A stretch of DNA of 64,000 nt from Neospora caninum Liverpool (taxonomy: Eukaryota > Apicomplexa > Conoidasida > Eucoccidiorida > Sarcocystidae), in NCBI RefSeq assembly GCF_000208865.1, contig NC_018390.1:1412790-1476789 (forward strand), in the 5' to 3' direction. Position 1 is the stretch's first letter. Every line of letters starts with the position of its first letter. Both the position numbers and the translations under genes were made by a program. Under the pieces are notes generated by a model that was not told the DNA's origin, did not search any database, and saw nothing but the letters and a program-made list of their open reading frames with translations. This document shows positions 20,632 through 33,329 of the stretch, in pieces.

Positions 20632-23533
20632 GAAGTTCTAAAAGGAACGACAGTGGAACGTTCTGAAAACCTTAAAAGTCTCTTCCGGTCTCCAATCGTT
20701 GTGACTCTCTGGAATAGTCTCATACGTATGCTGAGCGATCTCTCAACCCTGCTAACACAATAGAACTTGGATCCGGTAAAGAAAGACATTCTGCCTCCTT
20801 TCCGTCGTTCTGTGGCTGTGTCTATCTTTCTCGTTGTTTAGGAAACGTGTTCGTTTGCCCAAGGTGGCCCACGTTCGCGTGCAGCTGTTGACTGTTTTTT
20901 TCTTTACCTTCGACAAACAGGACGCGCCGCCTTTGCGGCTTCTCTCGTTCGTCTCTCGTGTTTTTCTGAGTTTTAAAATCCAACTCGCCCTGGCAGACTT
21001 TTTCGATCTGTGTGTTAGCAACCCTGGGGAACGTCTTCTCTCATCTGTGGCGGCGCCCCATCCTCGTGTTTTCCTTTTTTCTCTTTTATTGGTCAATTTC
21101 CTTCGTTCTGTGAACTGCGATTCTTTTGTCGTCTTCCCGCGTTATATCTGTCCCTTCTCGACCTTTTTCTCTTTTCTTCCTCGCTGAAAGCCTGTAGAGC
21201 TAGTTCTCTCTCGGACGTCTCCGCGCGCGAAACATGTTGCGAACCCGCGTGCAGAAAACATCCTTACGCAGCTTTTCTGCCTCAACTCTCTGTTCTTTCT
21301 CTTCTTCCTGTTGTGCAAGTCTCGCTCTTTGGCTTTGTACCCCATTCTCTTCGTCTTCACCTTTTGCCACTCTCTTTTCCTTTTTTCGATTCTCCCTTCT
21401 GTCCGTTCTGCCCCTGAGATCCGCACCATCCGTCTCTGTTCTTGCTTCGCGCGATGCACTCGAACGAGCCGTCGTCCGCAGGCCGGAGCCGCCAAGCCCA
21501 GCCCAAAGGGCGAGGGAACGAGAGAAGGCAGGAAGAGAATCATCGACAAAGGCGAGAAAGAAGGAAGGCACGAGAGCGATAAAGAGCGAGAGAGAAGGCA
21601 ACACATGAGTTATGTTCTAGGCGTAATATACGGATTACATAGCCTACGTAGAAGGGAGAAACACCCTGGTAGAACGTCCGACAACACGCCTCCTGAGGGG
21701 ACACCGCGAAGAGAGAGGAGACAGTCTTGAACCTTCCACATTTTGTCTCAGCTCTGGCCGATAGATCAGCGGTGTGGAGAGAGCGAGAGAAGAGGCAAAG
21801 AAAGGAAGCAACGAGAACGGTGTATGCCGCCTTGTTTTTGCAAGACGTGAATATGCTGAGCGAGAGATCAAAGCGAGGTTTTTCTCTCTGTCACCCTCCC
21901 TCCTTGGCCAGCGTTTCTCGCTGCTATGAAGTTGCAAAGAGAGCCAAGAAAAGGCTGTCTCTTCGTCTTTCACCCTCTTGTCGCGGATCTGGATATGTCG
22001 TGATAAGAAGAAAGTTTTCTTTCGCGGCATTCTCTACATTCGCAAGGCGCAGCGAGCGAACGTTCTTCCACAGCTTTCCGCCACTGTCCTTCTCGGTGTG
22101 GCCGTGATAATTTTTCTTCTCATGCTTTCGCCGGAGAAAGCGACTTCACGGTCTGTGTCTAAAAAAAATAAGACAAGGAGTTGAGAAGGCTTCGCCCCCT
22201 GGAAACGCGGTTTTCCACTTCGCGGACCTGCCGCTAGCTCTTTTCGCTGTTGTAACTTTCATTGCAGCGTAGGGGGTCTCGCCCTTTTTTTCCTCATGCA
22301 GCGAGGCTAGCAGCGTGTCGCGAGTGACGAATCTCTCATTCTGTGCATCTTCTCCGTCTCTCGTCGGCGGTCTTTTCCGTCTCCTTCGCTTCGCTCTTTC
22401 TCGCCTTGCGCCTTTTTAGAATGGCCTTTGAGTAGCTTGTTTTCTTGCTGGCTTTTTCTCCCCGGGAAGGAAACGAGGTACGTGCGTCCGTCTTTTCGAG
22501 AGGACGAGGCGCGTCTGAGCCCATCGGTCCTCCCGTCTCCATTTTCCGTTCGGCCTTTCCTCCTTCTCTTCCTTTCCTCTTTCTTCTCCTCGTGCTTGTC
22601 CGTCTATGCCATCTCCTTCTCTCTCTTTTCGTTTTTCCTTTCCGCTGTTCGTTTCCGGCGCTGTCTCGCATCGGCTGCTTCCCTGTTTCTCGCGCCAGCA
22701 AGGGAGGACTCAGGATGGGAAGGCGCGAAGAAGACGAGTGACAAGCGACGAAGAAAACGAAAAGTAAAGAGGAAACCAGAAGCAAAGAAGAAGACGGGAA
22801 GCGAGCAGGACGCCGAGTCTTGCGAAACGCGAGATTCGTCTCAAGGTATCCGCATTTTGAACAGCGACAGCCGGCACACAAAACACAAATCGGGCGCAGT
22901 CTCGATATGCCCCAGCCCCGCCCCCACGAGATCAGCCGCGTTTGAGAGGTTCTCTTTTCTCTCTAACTCCGCGTCGTCGCCACTGCCCATGCGTAGATGC
23001 CCGTCGTGGAGTTGCCCATTCCAGGACAAGAAACAGTTCTTCGCCTTCGGCGGTCTCACGAACGCTCCTGTCTCTTCCAGCGGAGATCTCGCGAAAGTCG
23101 CTCCCTGCTCAGCTCGATCGGGCGGGAGCAGTAAGGTACCTAGAATACCTCCGCGGAGCTGTCTTTCTGGAGATGAGAAGCGATCGAGGGAACAGTCAAA
23201 AACGTTACTTTGTCTTTCAAGGCTGCTGGGGCTTGCCTTTCTCACGTGCGAAGCGGCAGCTCTTTTTGCTGTTTGAGAAGTTGTTCACTAAGCACTCGCG
23301 AGTGGAGAGAGTGCGAGGAATCGCGAACAGCCTCTCTGCACGCCCGGAGTGGATTCATCGATAGAGGAGAATTCCGAATCAGAAGGCGAGAGCACGACCA
23401 GAGGGCGAGAGAGACCGCGCGACCAGAGGGCGAGAGAGAAGAGGGAGAGGGGATGAAGAGAGACGTGGAGAGAAGGGCGTAGGCGCGAAGGGTGCATCGG
23501 AGAATCAGGAGGTGGACAGGCAGAGAAGAGAGA
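20632..23533. other. Intergenic region, no gene supported
   Basis: This lies between TBCC and the kelch gene. Open frames occur, including 22428-23276 (+), which begins with TTG and is mostly low-complexity Ser/Phe/Leu then Lys/Arg. None has a coherent exon set. The stretch KKQFFAFGGL near 23030 resembles a kelch strand, so an upstream kelch exon is possible but unsupported. A short coding-like segment at about 21605-21640 resembles one at 52535-52570 (see findings). Confidence 0.4.
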
Positions 23534-26500
23534 ATGGCAGGTGCTGAGGGCGACGAAGGAGAGAAGAGCAGTGCGGGCGGGAAGGGCAAGAAGGGAAATC
23601 ACAGGACGCGCAAAGACAATGCGGTGGGAGAAAAAAAGCACACGCCTGCAGAGAAGCACAAGGTCGACGGCACAGGTCAGTCCGAGGTCGTGGAGCGACG
23701 AGAAGAGAGAGAGGAGAGCAAAGACGCTCAGCAAATCGACGGTTCCTTTTCCTCCCACAGTGCCAATCATGCAGGCACACAAACGCATGCGCAGGGGCTT
23801 CCGATCAGCTCATCGCAATCCCCATCTACAGTCAATCTCCCCGTTGTCTTCTCTTCTTCCTATTCTTCTCCCTCCTCCACTTCCTCTTCCTCTTCCTCCT
23901 CCACTTCCTCCTCCACTTCCTCTTCCTCCTCGTCTTCCTTCTTCCCTTCTTCGCTGTCTCCCCTGGAACCGCTTCGGCGAACGCTGGGTAGTCTGCGGCC
24001 TTCGTGGGCTCGGAGCTCGACGGAACCTGCGGAGTTGCGCGTCGCGGCGGAGAAACCAGGAGGCTCAGGGAAGTTGACGAGTGGCGCATTCCCGTCTGAT
24101 TTCCACGTCTTCTCCGCAGCAAAACCCGAGAGCGTGGGGGTGGAGAAGGCGGCTGAGGGGGAGGCTGGCCAGGAAAGGGACATGCGGAACGGTGGGAAAG
24201 AAGAGAGAAACCTGAAGGACGAGAGACGACAGGGAGACGAAGACGAATGGGAGAGGAGGAAGGACGGAAAGGGGAAACTGCGAAAGTATTGGAAGCTGCG
24301 AATCAGGGGGCGAGCGTCTACTGCGCCAGCCTTCGTCTCCGCAGACGCTTCCGCGGACGACCAGAGGAAGGACGAAACACGGCGAAAACGCCCCTCCGTG
24401 GACTGTCCGTCGCCGCGGCTACGCGCCCCGTCTTTCGCATCGAAAACTGCTTCAAACACGGGCGACATTCCAGCGAATTCACCTGCCTCCGACGTATCGG
24501 AGACTCCTCCAGCCCCCTCGAGGCATGCATCTTATGCGAACGGCGAAGTCATCAAAGAAGAACGGACGATGCGGCGATCTCCAGAGTCCTCCAAAGCCCC
24601 GTCGCTGGATGTCTCGTCACGTCACTCCCGAGGCCCTGAGTCTCCCTGCAATGAACAGTCCCCTTCATCCTCTGAATCCTCCTCCTCTTCCTCGTCTTCT
24701 TCCTCTTCTTCTTCCTCTTCTTCCTCTTCTCCCTCTTCCTTCTCTTCCTCTTCTTCCTGGTCTTCCTCTTCCTCCTCTTTTTCCTCTTCATCTTCCTCCT
24801 CTTCATCTTCCTCCTTTTCCTCCTCTTCATCTTCCTCCTTTTCCTCATCTTCATCTTCCTCCTCTTCATCTTCCTCGTCTTCCTCGTCTTCATCTTCCTC
24901 GTCTTCCTCGTCTTCATCTTCCTCGTCTTCGTCGTCGTGTGCCTCTGGGGCTTATGGGTCTGACAGAGTGCGAGAGGGGGCGCCCTTCCCCTCCGCGTCC
25001 AGCGGCTGCATCTGCGCGTTTTCGGGTTTTCCGCTTCAGCTGGAGACGCGTCGTCCTTTCCACGAGGGAAGTCTTCTGCTGCGCGCGCTCCTGGCTCCTT
25101 TCGTCCATCTTCCGAGCTTGCCGGTGGAGTCTTCGCCAGTTGCGACCGAGTCTCTCTCTTTCTCTTTCGGCAGCTCGCGCCGCCTGAAACCGCTAGTCTC
25201 GACAGCCTCGCTGCTGCGCGCCGCCTCGCGCCCAGCGTCACAAGACGCGGCCAGCCCTTCGGAGACACACAAGGCTCTCGAGGCCGCTGCAGCCGAGCAG
25301 GAAGGAGACGGCAAGGCCCCAGAGGAAGATGGAGACGAAACGCGGCGGAGCGGCGAGTCGGGAAAAAACCCTCAGAACGGCAAGCACGCGGAAGAGCACG
25401 AGAGAGATAAAGAGGGAGATCAAGCGGGAAGAACGAAGCCGTCCCAGACACTCGAGCGCAGCATCGAATTTTTCAAGAGTGGCGGAGGGATCGCCTCGGG
25501 GAATTCAAAGGAAGGCGCGAGACAGTCAGCGGGACGTTCATCGCAGGATTCTCCCGAGAAGGAGAATTCCCAGACTGAAGCCAACTCTGCGGAAGCTGTG
25601 AAAACGCCGCCGCTCGCCCTGTTGCTCCCTCGTGTGGTCACCCAGTGGGGGATCGTCCGAACAGGTGCGATCCGGCGCGCATATGAATCGCTGCCCAATG
25701 AGGCTCCATAGAAAGACCGTCTTCGTGAAGCGTGTGGATGCAGCCCCGCTGTGTTTGTCCCCAGCTCAGCGTGAAGTCAGCAAGGAATGCGCAACCTAGG
25801 AAACCTTCAGGAAGTGGACGAAAGGGGAATATACGAAAGGGGAAACCGAGAGGCGCGAAACACATCTTTCGTCTCAGAACCTGCCGAGCGCTTCTCCGCA
25901 CGTGCATCCGCAAACACATCCAGAGATATACGTATAACGCGATGAGTGTCTACGGCCGACCGCACGGGTGTAGGTATATATATATATATATATATATATA
26001 TGGGCGGACGTCGAATGTCAGGGCGAGAGTAGAGGCAGAAATAGATGTGTCATTTTGCGTCGGTGTTTTGCTTTCACATGTGCTTTTCGGCAGGCGGTCG
26101 AGGTCCGTCGCCTCGATGTGGCGGAGCAGCCGGGGGGTGGGGCGAGTCTTTCTTCTTCTTTGGCGGTCTGGAATCTGAAGGCCTCTGTTCGCCTCAGGTC
26201 TTCAAATTCACCTTCCTCTCGTTCCGTAAGAGGTTAAGTTTCTTCTTTCCCTTCCCAATTCCAGCTTCTCCAGCGCTTTGTGTTCCTCGATCGTTTGCAC
26301 GGAAACGGATGCACGTGTGCTTCCTTGGCTCTTATCCTCTTTTGGGAAGGTCGTCGCTGTGTTGCTGCGTTTGCTCGCCTTGTAGAAAAAAGTTTAGCTT
26401 CTCCTTTCGTCGAAACGCCGGCTGTGTGTTCTCATTTTTTTCATTGTCATACGTGTCTTCACGTTTCTGCCTGTTTTCGGTCAGGCGCACAACGCCACGT

Positions 26501-27334
26501 TTTGCTCCTTTCCTCAGCCGTCGGCGACGTGCTCGACATCTTAGACGAAGGCTTCCGGGATCTCCTCTGTGCCGCGGAGACGCTCGGCGGCGAGGCCAGG
26601 AAACCTTCCAAGGAAAGCGAAAAAGGAGACACTGGAGAAAGTGGAGGAGACACTGGAGACAGTGGAGGAGACACTGGAGACAAAAAAGGAGACGGTGGTG
26701 GAGACACTGGAGACAAGAAAGGAGACAGTGGAGGAGACACTGGAGACAAAAAAGGAGACGGTGGTGGAGACACTGGAGACAAGAAAGGAGACAATGGAGG
26801 AGACACTGGAGACAGAGGACAGGAAGGGACAGGAGCCGAGCCGGCTGGCGGCAAGGATCGAGACAAGGCGGAATGGGACGGAGAGGAGAGGGACATCGCG
26901 GACGAAGACGCACAGGGGCACGCATGTGCAGGGAAGGGACGATGCGACGACGGACGCCAGCAGACGGCAGAAGAGACAAAAGCAAAGGAGGAGGCGGTGA
27001 ACAAAGGCGAGGACGAGAACCAGGAGTCTGTTCAAAACGAAGACACGACTTGGAGTTACAGCAGGATCATCGCTGAGACAGAGAATCTGCGAGACACGTG
27101 GAGGAAAAGCCAAGTACGCCCTTCTGCTGTCTCGCCTCTCTGTTCTTCCTCTCGCGCCTCTCTCTTCTCTTTTCCGCTCGCGTCTCGGTGGCCGCGTTCC
27201 GCTCTTCGCAGGTTTGTGAATCGATGCGTCCATTCGCCTGCATGAATATCTCTGTATTTTGGAATATACGCATCTGCGTAATACGTTGATGCTCCAATTT
27301 CATATCCACATATCTATATCTATCTATCTATCTA

Positions 27335-27369
<35 letters not shown>

Positions 27370-30300
27370 AGAGAGAGGGAGAGATCTGCATATGGATATA
27401 CTTCGAGATATAGAGAGACAGCGTGAGAGTACGGGAAGTTATGTTGCGTGTGCAAAGGGTTGCATTCGCCTGTCTAGACGGAGACGTGTCTGGTTTTCGT
27501 CTGGTTTCTCTTTGTAGACGTTCGCCTGTCTTCAGCACTTTCGCATGGAGTTGGGCAACCCGTATCTGCATCCGCCAGCGACTGCGGCCATCTCTTCGGA
27601 GGCGGAGTTCGTCTCGCTGTGCTTCCTTCGCCAAGAAGAGCTGCTCAGCTCGGCCTGTCTCCTGCGCGTCCTTGCCGACCTAGAAGAGCTCCAGCGTCGC
27701 TTCTGCGTCGCCTCTGGCGGCTCCACGCCCACGGACGTCACCCTGCAGAAGGCGAAGCTCTGTCGCGGAGACGCCGAGGCCGAGGCGAGCGGCGCTTCTC
27801 GCTTTTCGGCGCCGGACACTGAGGAAGGCGGCGGGCGTGCGAGCGGTGGAGACAATGGGTCACTCAGCAGCGGGAGCGGAGTGGCGAACGTGCGCAAGAC
27901 ATGCTCGGCGCGGCGCCTCGAGAGCGCCACAGCTGAAGCTGGAGCCGCCGACGGGGCCGAGACGGACGGTGACGCAGGGTGTGAGAGTTTCCCTGACGAA
28001 TTCACCAAGATCAACGATGCGCATGCGGATTTGCAAACGGGCGACACGGCAGCGACGGAAAATGGCCAGAACGGGCATCCCACCCGGCAGAGAAGAAGCA
28101 TTCGGTTCGGTGAACAAGTCCGCGTGCGAAAATATGGTAGGTTCCTCGCTCGTCGCGCTTCTTTCTTGCTCGTTTCTTCCTTTTTTTGTTCCCTCGTTTC
28201 CGCTCTTTCCTTCATCGTTTCTGACTTTCTTCACCCTTTCCCTTCCCTTTTCGCTTTTCCTCCTGTCTTCACCGTTGCTTCCTTTCGTTTGCCCGCGTGT
28301 CTAGGCTCGCCTCTCTGTTCCGTCGCATCGTGTGTGTAGCAAATTCTTCTTTCTCTGCGGCTCATCTCGCCACGCCCAGGACCACGTGCCCGGGGTGGGC
28401 GGCTTCGCTCGTTTTCCTCTTCTCGCAACCGAAAAAACGGAGGCGAACTCCGGCTTCCCTCGCCTTTCGCATGTCCTTTCCTCGTTCCGGTTTCCCCCAA
28501 ACTCGTGTCCGACAAAATCTGTCACCGACGCTGCGCACGCCTCGACTCCCGTCCTCCTCTCGCCCTGTGTGTCTACGCTCGCTCATCCGCCGCGGGCATC
28601 TCTTTCTCTCGTCTCATTTTTGTCTTTTCGTCTTTTCTTCTTCCGCAGGCAAAGTGGACGAGAAGCGCAAACCGCCCCAGCGGCCTCCTGTCCCTCCTCT
28701 CGCTGCAGACCAACCGCCCCTGGGCCAGTGCTTCATGGGTCTCCCTGCTCGCAGTAAGTGCGGTTTCGACACAGTCTGTGTCTCGCTTTTTGCCTGGTCT
28801 CCACCCTCTTCTCTCTCGCCTCTGTCGCTCTTCTTCTCATTTCCTGTTGCTTGCACAGTCTCCCGTCTCTACACGGATTTCTTCGGATTCCGTTTGCGCC
28901 TGCAGGAGTCGGCTTCTGGCAAGTGTCTCCGTCCCCTGGGCCTCCCCCGCGCTTCTGCGGCTCGTCTTGCTCCTTCCTCTCCTCTCTGTTCCTCTTTGGA
29001 GGCGTCTCCTTCGAGTCTGCTTCGCCGCGCGCTCGACATGCCTCAGATGCATGCGCCGCGACGGCCCAGCCTCCGGGCGAGGCCGCGAGCGCCGGGTTCT
29101 CGCCTGCCGCCTCGCCTGCCGTGGGCCATTCTCTTTCGTGCGCGTCTGCGTCCGTCGCGGAGAACCCACCGCAGAAAACGGGCGAAAGCGGCGAACGGGC
29201 GATGAACGCGGGGAGTCCCGACCGCGAGCGGCCTTCACGCTCTCCGTCCTCGCCGTCTTTCGCAGGTGACGCGTCTCGTTTGGAGTCGCCGGCGCTCGCG
29301 CTCGAGCCCAGAAGGGCTTTTTCTCTGCCTGCGCATGCGCCGGCTTCCGGGGGCGAAGTGGACGGGGTGCGGCGCGACGCGGAGGGCAAACTCGCAGACG
29401 GCATGAGCGAAAACGCGATTGACGAACAGGTTTGTACTCTGAACTATCTGAACGATTTGTGGATTTTCGACATGCAAGAGGAGGTGTGGAAACCGGCTCA
29501 GGACACGCGCTTCCCTTCGTTCTCCTCTGATCTCGCTTCTTCGTTTTCTGCGTCCTCGTCGTTTTCTTTCGCTTCGTCTTCTGGTCTTGGAAGCGAAAAC
29601 GGAAGTCGCCTGGAGACGCTTTCCGAGGCAGGCTGCTCCGAAACCGCGGCCCAGGTCGAGTCAACCTCTTCGGATCCTCTCCCCGCCTCTCCTCCGGCAT
29701 CCAGTTCCATCGGCAGCTCTCCATCGCTGCGTTTGTCAGCCTCGCAAGACTGGTCTCATGCCCCGGCACTGAGGCAAACGTCGTCGTCTCTCTCCCGCGT
29801 CTCGTCCTCGCCGATGCATGCGCCCTCGGTCGCCGGGGCTGCGGAGACACTGCCGGGCCCTCAGCGAGGAGACACCTGTGGGGTCGGCAGCGAGGAAGTC
29901 CGCCCGCAAAAAGCGCGCCCTGCAAAGAGAAGGGACAGTGTGCTCTGTCCTGTCAGTCTGCCGTTGACAGACTCAAGCGGCCGGACTCAAATAGGTCTTC
30001 TTCTCTACGGCGGCATCGGCGAGAAGAACCAAGTGTAAGTCGACGTGTGTCAACTTCACACCTCGGAGAAGGCTGGGTGACAGAGTCTCGAAGGCAAAGT
30101 GAGATTCGCTCTTTCGGAGACGTCCACTTCGCGGGAAACGAACAAGCAGGAGAAGACTGCGCGTTTTCTGGCTCCTTTTTCGGCGTCGATCTGTTTCCCG
30201 TTCTTGTCCTATGCTTCGCTTCCTGCGGTCTCCACAAGGTGGAATGAAAAATGCATGCGGCCACATGTTCTCCGGCGTTTCGACTCCGGACCGCGGGATT

Positions 30301-33300
30301 CCGTTCTCTCACACGCGTCGCGCCAAGTCCTTGCGCCTCCTTCTCCTGTCATCTCTTTCCAGGTTGAATGACACATGGCTCTTCGACCTCGCGACTCGCC
30401 GCTGGAGCCAGGTGAGTCCACTCTGGATGACTCCGCCGCAGTTCTGGTTCGTTTCTTCAGCCTCCCTCGCGCCGCCCGGCCACGCCGGTCACACTGCATG
30501 CGTCCCTGGCCTCTCAGAGGCAGCCTCGCAAGAAGTCCTCCGCACAGCCGCCTCCTCGTCTTCTCTCCCTTCTGTCTCTTCTTCTTTCTCTTCTCTCTCT
30601 CCTTCCTCTTCTTCTTTCTCTTTTCTCTCTCCTTCTCTCTCTTCTCCCCCTGCGTCCTCGTCGATCTCTTCCGCTCTCGCGCCTGCGGAATTGGTCGGGG
30701 GCGGCGCGCAGCAACCGTCGAGGCCGCGTGGCAAGGAAGGAGAGGAAGGTCAGGAAGCGGGCGAGGAGGGAGTGAGAGAAGCGAAAAGGGAGGGCGACGG
30801 GAGAGGCAGAAAGATAAGATGTCCCCCGTGGAGTCTGCATCTCTCAGATCCCGCGGCGGCGGCCATGGCTGCTCAGAAGGCTGCGGAGATCACTGCAGCC
30901 ACCCTCCATCCCGGCAGGAGACGAGAGCCACTCCCGTCTTCTCTCTCTCCTTCTCTCGCTCCTTCTCTCTCTCCGTCTCTCTGTCCCTCTTCTCCTTCTC
31001 TCTTTCCTTCTTCTCCCTCCTCTCCTTCTCTCTCGCCTTCCCGGTCCGCTTCACACGACAGGAACGCTGCGGAAGGAGAGGCCAACGCCAGCGGACAGTG
31101 GGCGGCTGAGACGAGGCCGAGTCTGCGAGACGAAACGGCGCATCCTTCCCCCGGGAGTGAGGAACAGACATCCGCGCCTTCGCGGCAGTCGTGGTCCTCT
31201 TCTTTATCCTCGTTTAGAAACAGACCAGAGAAGAGCGGGTCGTTCGAAGAGGCGGTGAGAGCAGCAGAGAGCATGGTTGGGCGCGTCGTCTTGATTTTCG
31301 GGGGGTTGATTGCGTCACCTTCTTCCTCTCCGAAAGGCGCCTCTGACCCCCCCGGCGTAGATGCTTCTCTGCGCAACCCTCCGCGGTCCCCCGCTTCCGT
31401 CTCCAGTGAGCGCTGGTGGAGTTTGTCTTCCCTTGGTCCCGTGCGACACAAGGTATTTCGCAAAGGCGACGCCAGCGCTTCGGCCGCCGCCCTGAACGAG
31501 GCCCAGAGCGACTTGGCTTCGGCTGTGAATGCGTCCGCAGTCGCCCAACGGCCCGAGCAAGGCGCATCGACTGGCCTCTCGCAGCCTCCCTGTCTAGGAA
31601 GTGGTTCGTTGCCTGCCTCGCTGCTCACCGCCGGGGAGACACAGCGGCCGGGAGCTGTCTCCTCCGCGGCCTCGCCGAGCGTTTGGGAGAGACTCCACGT
31701 GGATATGCGGACCGCGCCACGAGCTGAGGTGACAGACGCGCTGTTTGAGTACTACGTCGACAGCAACGTTTGGGTGCAGTGTGAGGCGACTGGAGAGAAG
31801 CCTTCGCCGCGGATGTGGTAAGAGTTCTCAATTTTCTACAGCGCGACGGCGCAAAGCGAGGTTGTGGGAAGAGCGGGGCGGACGCTCGATCTGGAAGCGC
31901 GGCCCACGGAAAGGGTGAACAGGCGATGTTTGTCTTCTCAGGCACTCGGCGACGCTTCTCGGCCCGTACATGTTCGTCTACGGAGGGCGAGGCGCCGACG
32001 GCGAACTGTGCTCCCTGAGTACGTCCTGCAAAGGCGGAAGGCGAAGATTTTCTCTCGCTTCCTGCTCCATCCCTTTCTCTTCCGCCTCTTCCACTTTCTC
32101 TCTGATTCGTGCTCTTCCTCTGACAAAGTGGAAAAAAGAGACGGACCGCAGGAGGGAGGTAGTCGAACGGAGAGAGACCGACTGGAGTTGAGCGGGGGCC
32201 GAAAAGGACACAGCGTTGTGCAGAGAGAGCGAGACAAACGAGGAAACGCGGAGGGTCAGCACAGATAACACGAAAGGCCGAGAACGAACGGCAGTGTGTC
32301 GTGTCACACGCGGGAAGGCAAAGCGTAGAACACGAAACTCAGCGAAGGGCGACATCGCGGAAGGAGCGCCAAAAAAAAGGACGGAGACCGTGGCGGCCCA
32401 ATGCCGGGAGAGACGCTCGAGTCCGAGCTCGCTGGAGAGTTTTTTTGAGGCAACTGACGCCGCGACCGTTTTTATGTTTCTTCTTCATCTTGATTTTCTG
32501 TTTTCAGCGACTCTGTACCGCCTGCACATCGCGTCGAAATCTTGGACGGCGCTGTCGACGGGGGGAGTGCGTCTGCCGCGAATCGAGCTCGCCGCAGGAC
32601 TCACTTTGAACGTGAGAGGAACCAGAAAGAAAGGACAGGCGCGAAAAGGCAGCTTCTCTGTGTGTTTTCGTTTTCTTCCTGGGGCGTCCTCTCTTCTCTT
32701 CCACCTTGCGGGCTCGTGATGTTCATCTCCCTGTCTCGGCCGTCCAAATGCGCGCTTGGGAGGTTCCAGAGGGCTTCCTTTGCCTGCGGCCGGCCTGCCT
32801 CCCTCGCTTCTTGTCTGGGTGGAGACACACGCGTTCGCGGTGCCGGACTGTGATTGCCGTATCTGTTCCTCTCTCCATTTTTACTTGCAGAATTGTCTGT
32901 ACGTCTTTGGCGGTCACGACAGCCAAGAGCGCGTCTCGAACGGCCTGGTGGCTGCGCAGCTGGGTTTGCAGGTGAACGCGCGCCACAAGCCGGGGAAGAA
33001 AAAGGGAAAGAAGAAGCAGGGCGAAGAGAGAGGACGGTCGAGTGGAGGCGTCTTCTCCGTTTTCTTCTCAAGAGGAGGCTGACGCGGACACACACACCAG
33101 GTCGCGACACAGCGCAGGAAGGCCGAGACAAGAAGAGGCGAAAAGAAGATCAAGAAACGGGAAGGCACGCGACGAAGCAGGCTACCCTGATGAGCTGTGT
33201 ATTCGCGTCTTACATGGTACCGGCACCAAGACTCGACGCGTTCGACGAGGTCCAGGAGAGTTTCAAGGGGGAGGAAAGAGGACGCGATGTAGAGTTTTTT

Positions 33301-33329
33301 CTCTTCGGAGACCCCGGAGGGGATGCTCC
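23534..33329 (+). CDS. Large kelch-repeat protein (3' end unresolved)
   Basis: Exons with matching phases: 23534-25664, 26094 to about 26186, 26518-27113, 27536-28136, 28649-28753, 28906-30034, 30363-31817, 31942-32018, 32508-32611, 32891-32971 and probably 33181-33329. Further 3' exons up to about 34500 are likely but not resolved. The ATG at 23534 is the first in its open frame. Kelch strands are visible in order: ESFFFFGGLE then VGDVLDILD; SLFLFGGVSFE then LNDLWIFDMQEEVWKP; GLLLYGGIG then LNDTWLFDLATRRW; VVLIFGGLIA then YYVDSNVWVQ; PYMFVYGGRGADGELCSL then LYRLHIASKSWTAL; CLYVFGGHDS. Together they would form a six-bladed propeller, blades split by long low-complexity insertions. Exon 1 adds a Ser-rich N-terminus with a run of about 90 Ser. 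Kelch propellers usually bind protein partners; no BTB or catalytic domain is seen. The donor of exon 2 is ambiguous, because CAG|GTCTTC breaks frame and CTCT|GTTCGC keeps it. Confidence 0.78.
24667..24944 (+). repeat. Poly-serine coding tract
   Basis: Trinucleotide-type repeats (TCC/TCT/TCA/TCG) encode about 90 residues that are almost all Ser, with scattered Phe, Pro and Trp, in exon 1 of the kelch gene. The synonymous codons are mixed, so it is not a simple homogeneous array. Confidence 0.9.
25975..26001. repeat. (TA)n microsatellite in kelch intron 1
   Basis: A TA run of about 27 bases between the first two kelch-gene exons. Confidence 0.95.
26622..26818 (+). repeat. 33-bp coding repeat (GDTGDKK units)
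   Basis: Tandem units in kelch exon 3 encode GGDTGDKKGDG-like 11-mers: four 33-base units preceded by shorter 18-base GGDTGDS/GGDTGES units. Units differ by a few substitutions (AAAAAA/AAGAAA, GGTGGT/AGTGGA/AATGGA). The peptide is hydrophilic and acidic and sits as an insertion between kelch strands. Confidence 0.9.
27305..27366. repeat. (TATC)n/(TA)n compound microsatellite
   Basis: A TATC tetranucleotide run passes into a TA run in the kelch-gene intron before the exon at 27536. Confidence 0.95.

Noticed and set aside
22336..22881. 181-codon Arg/Lys-rich open frame on the minus strand
   Set aside because: It is low-complexity, mirrors a pyrimidine-rich plus strand, and has no coherent splice signals or domain.
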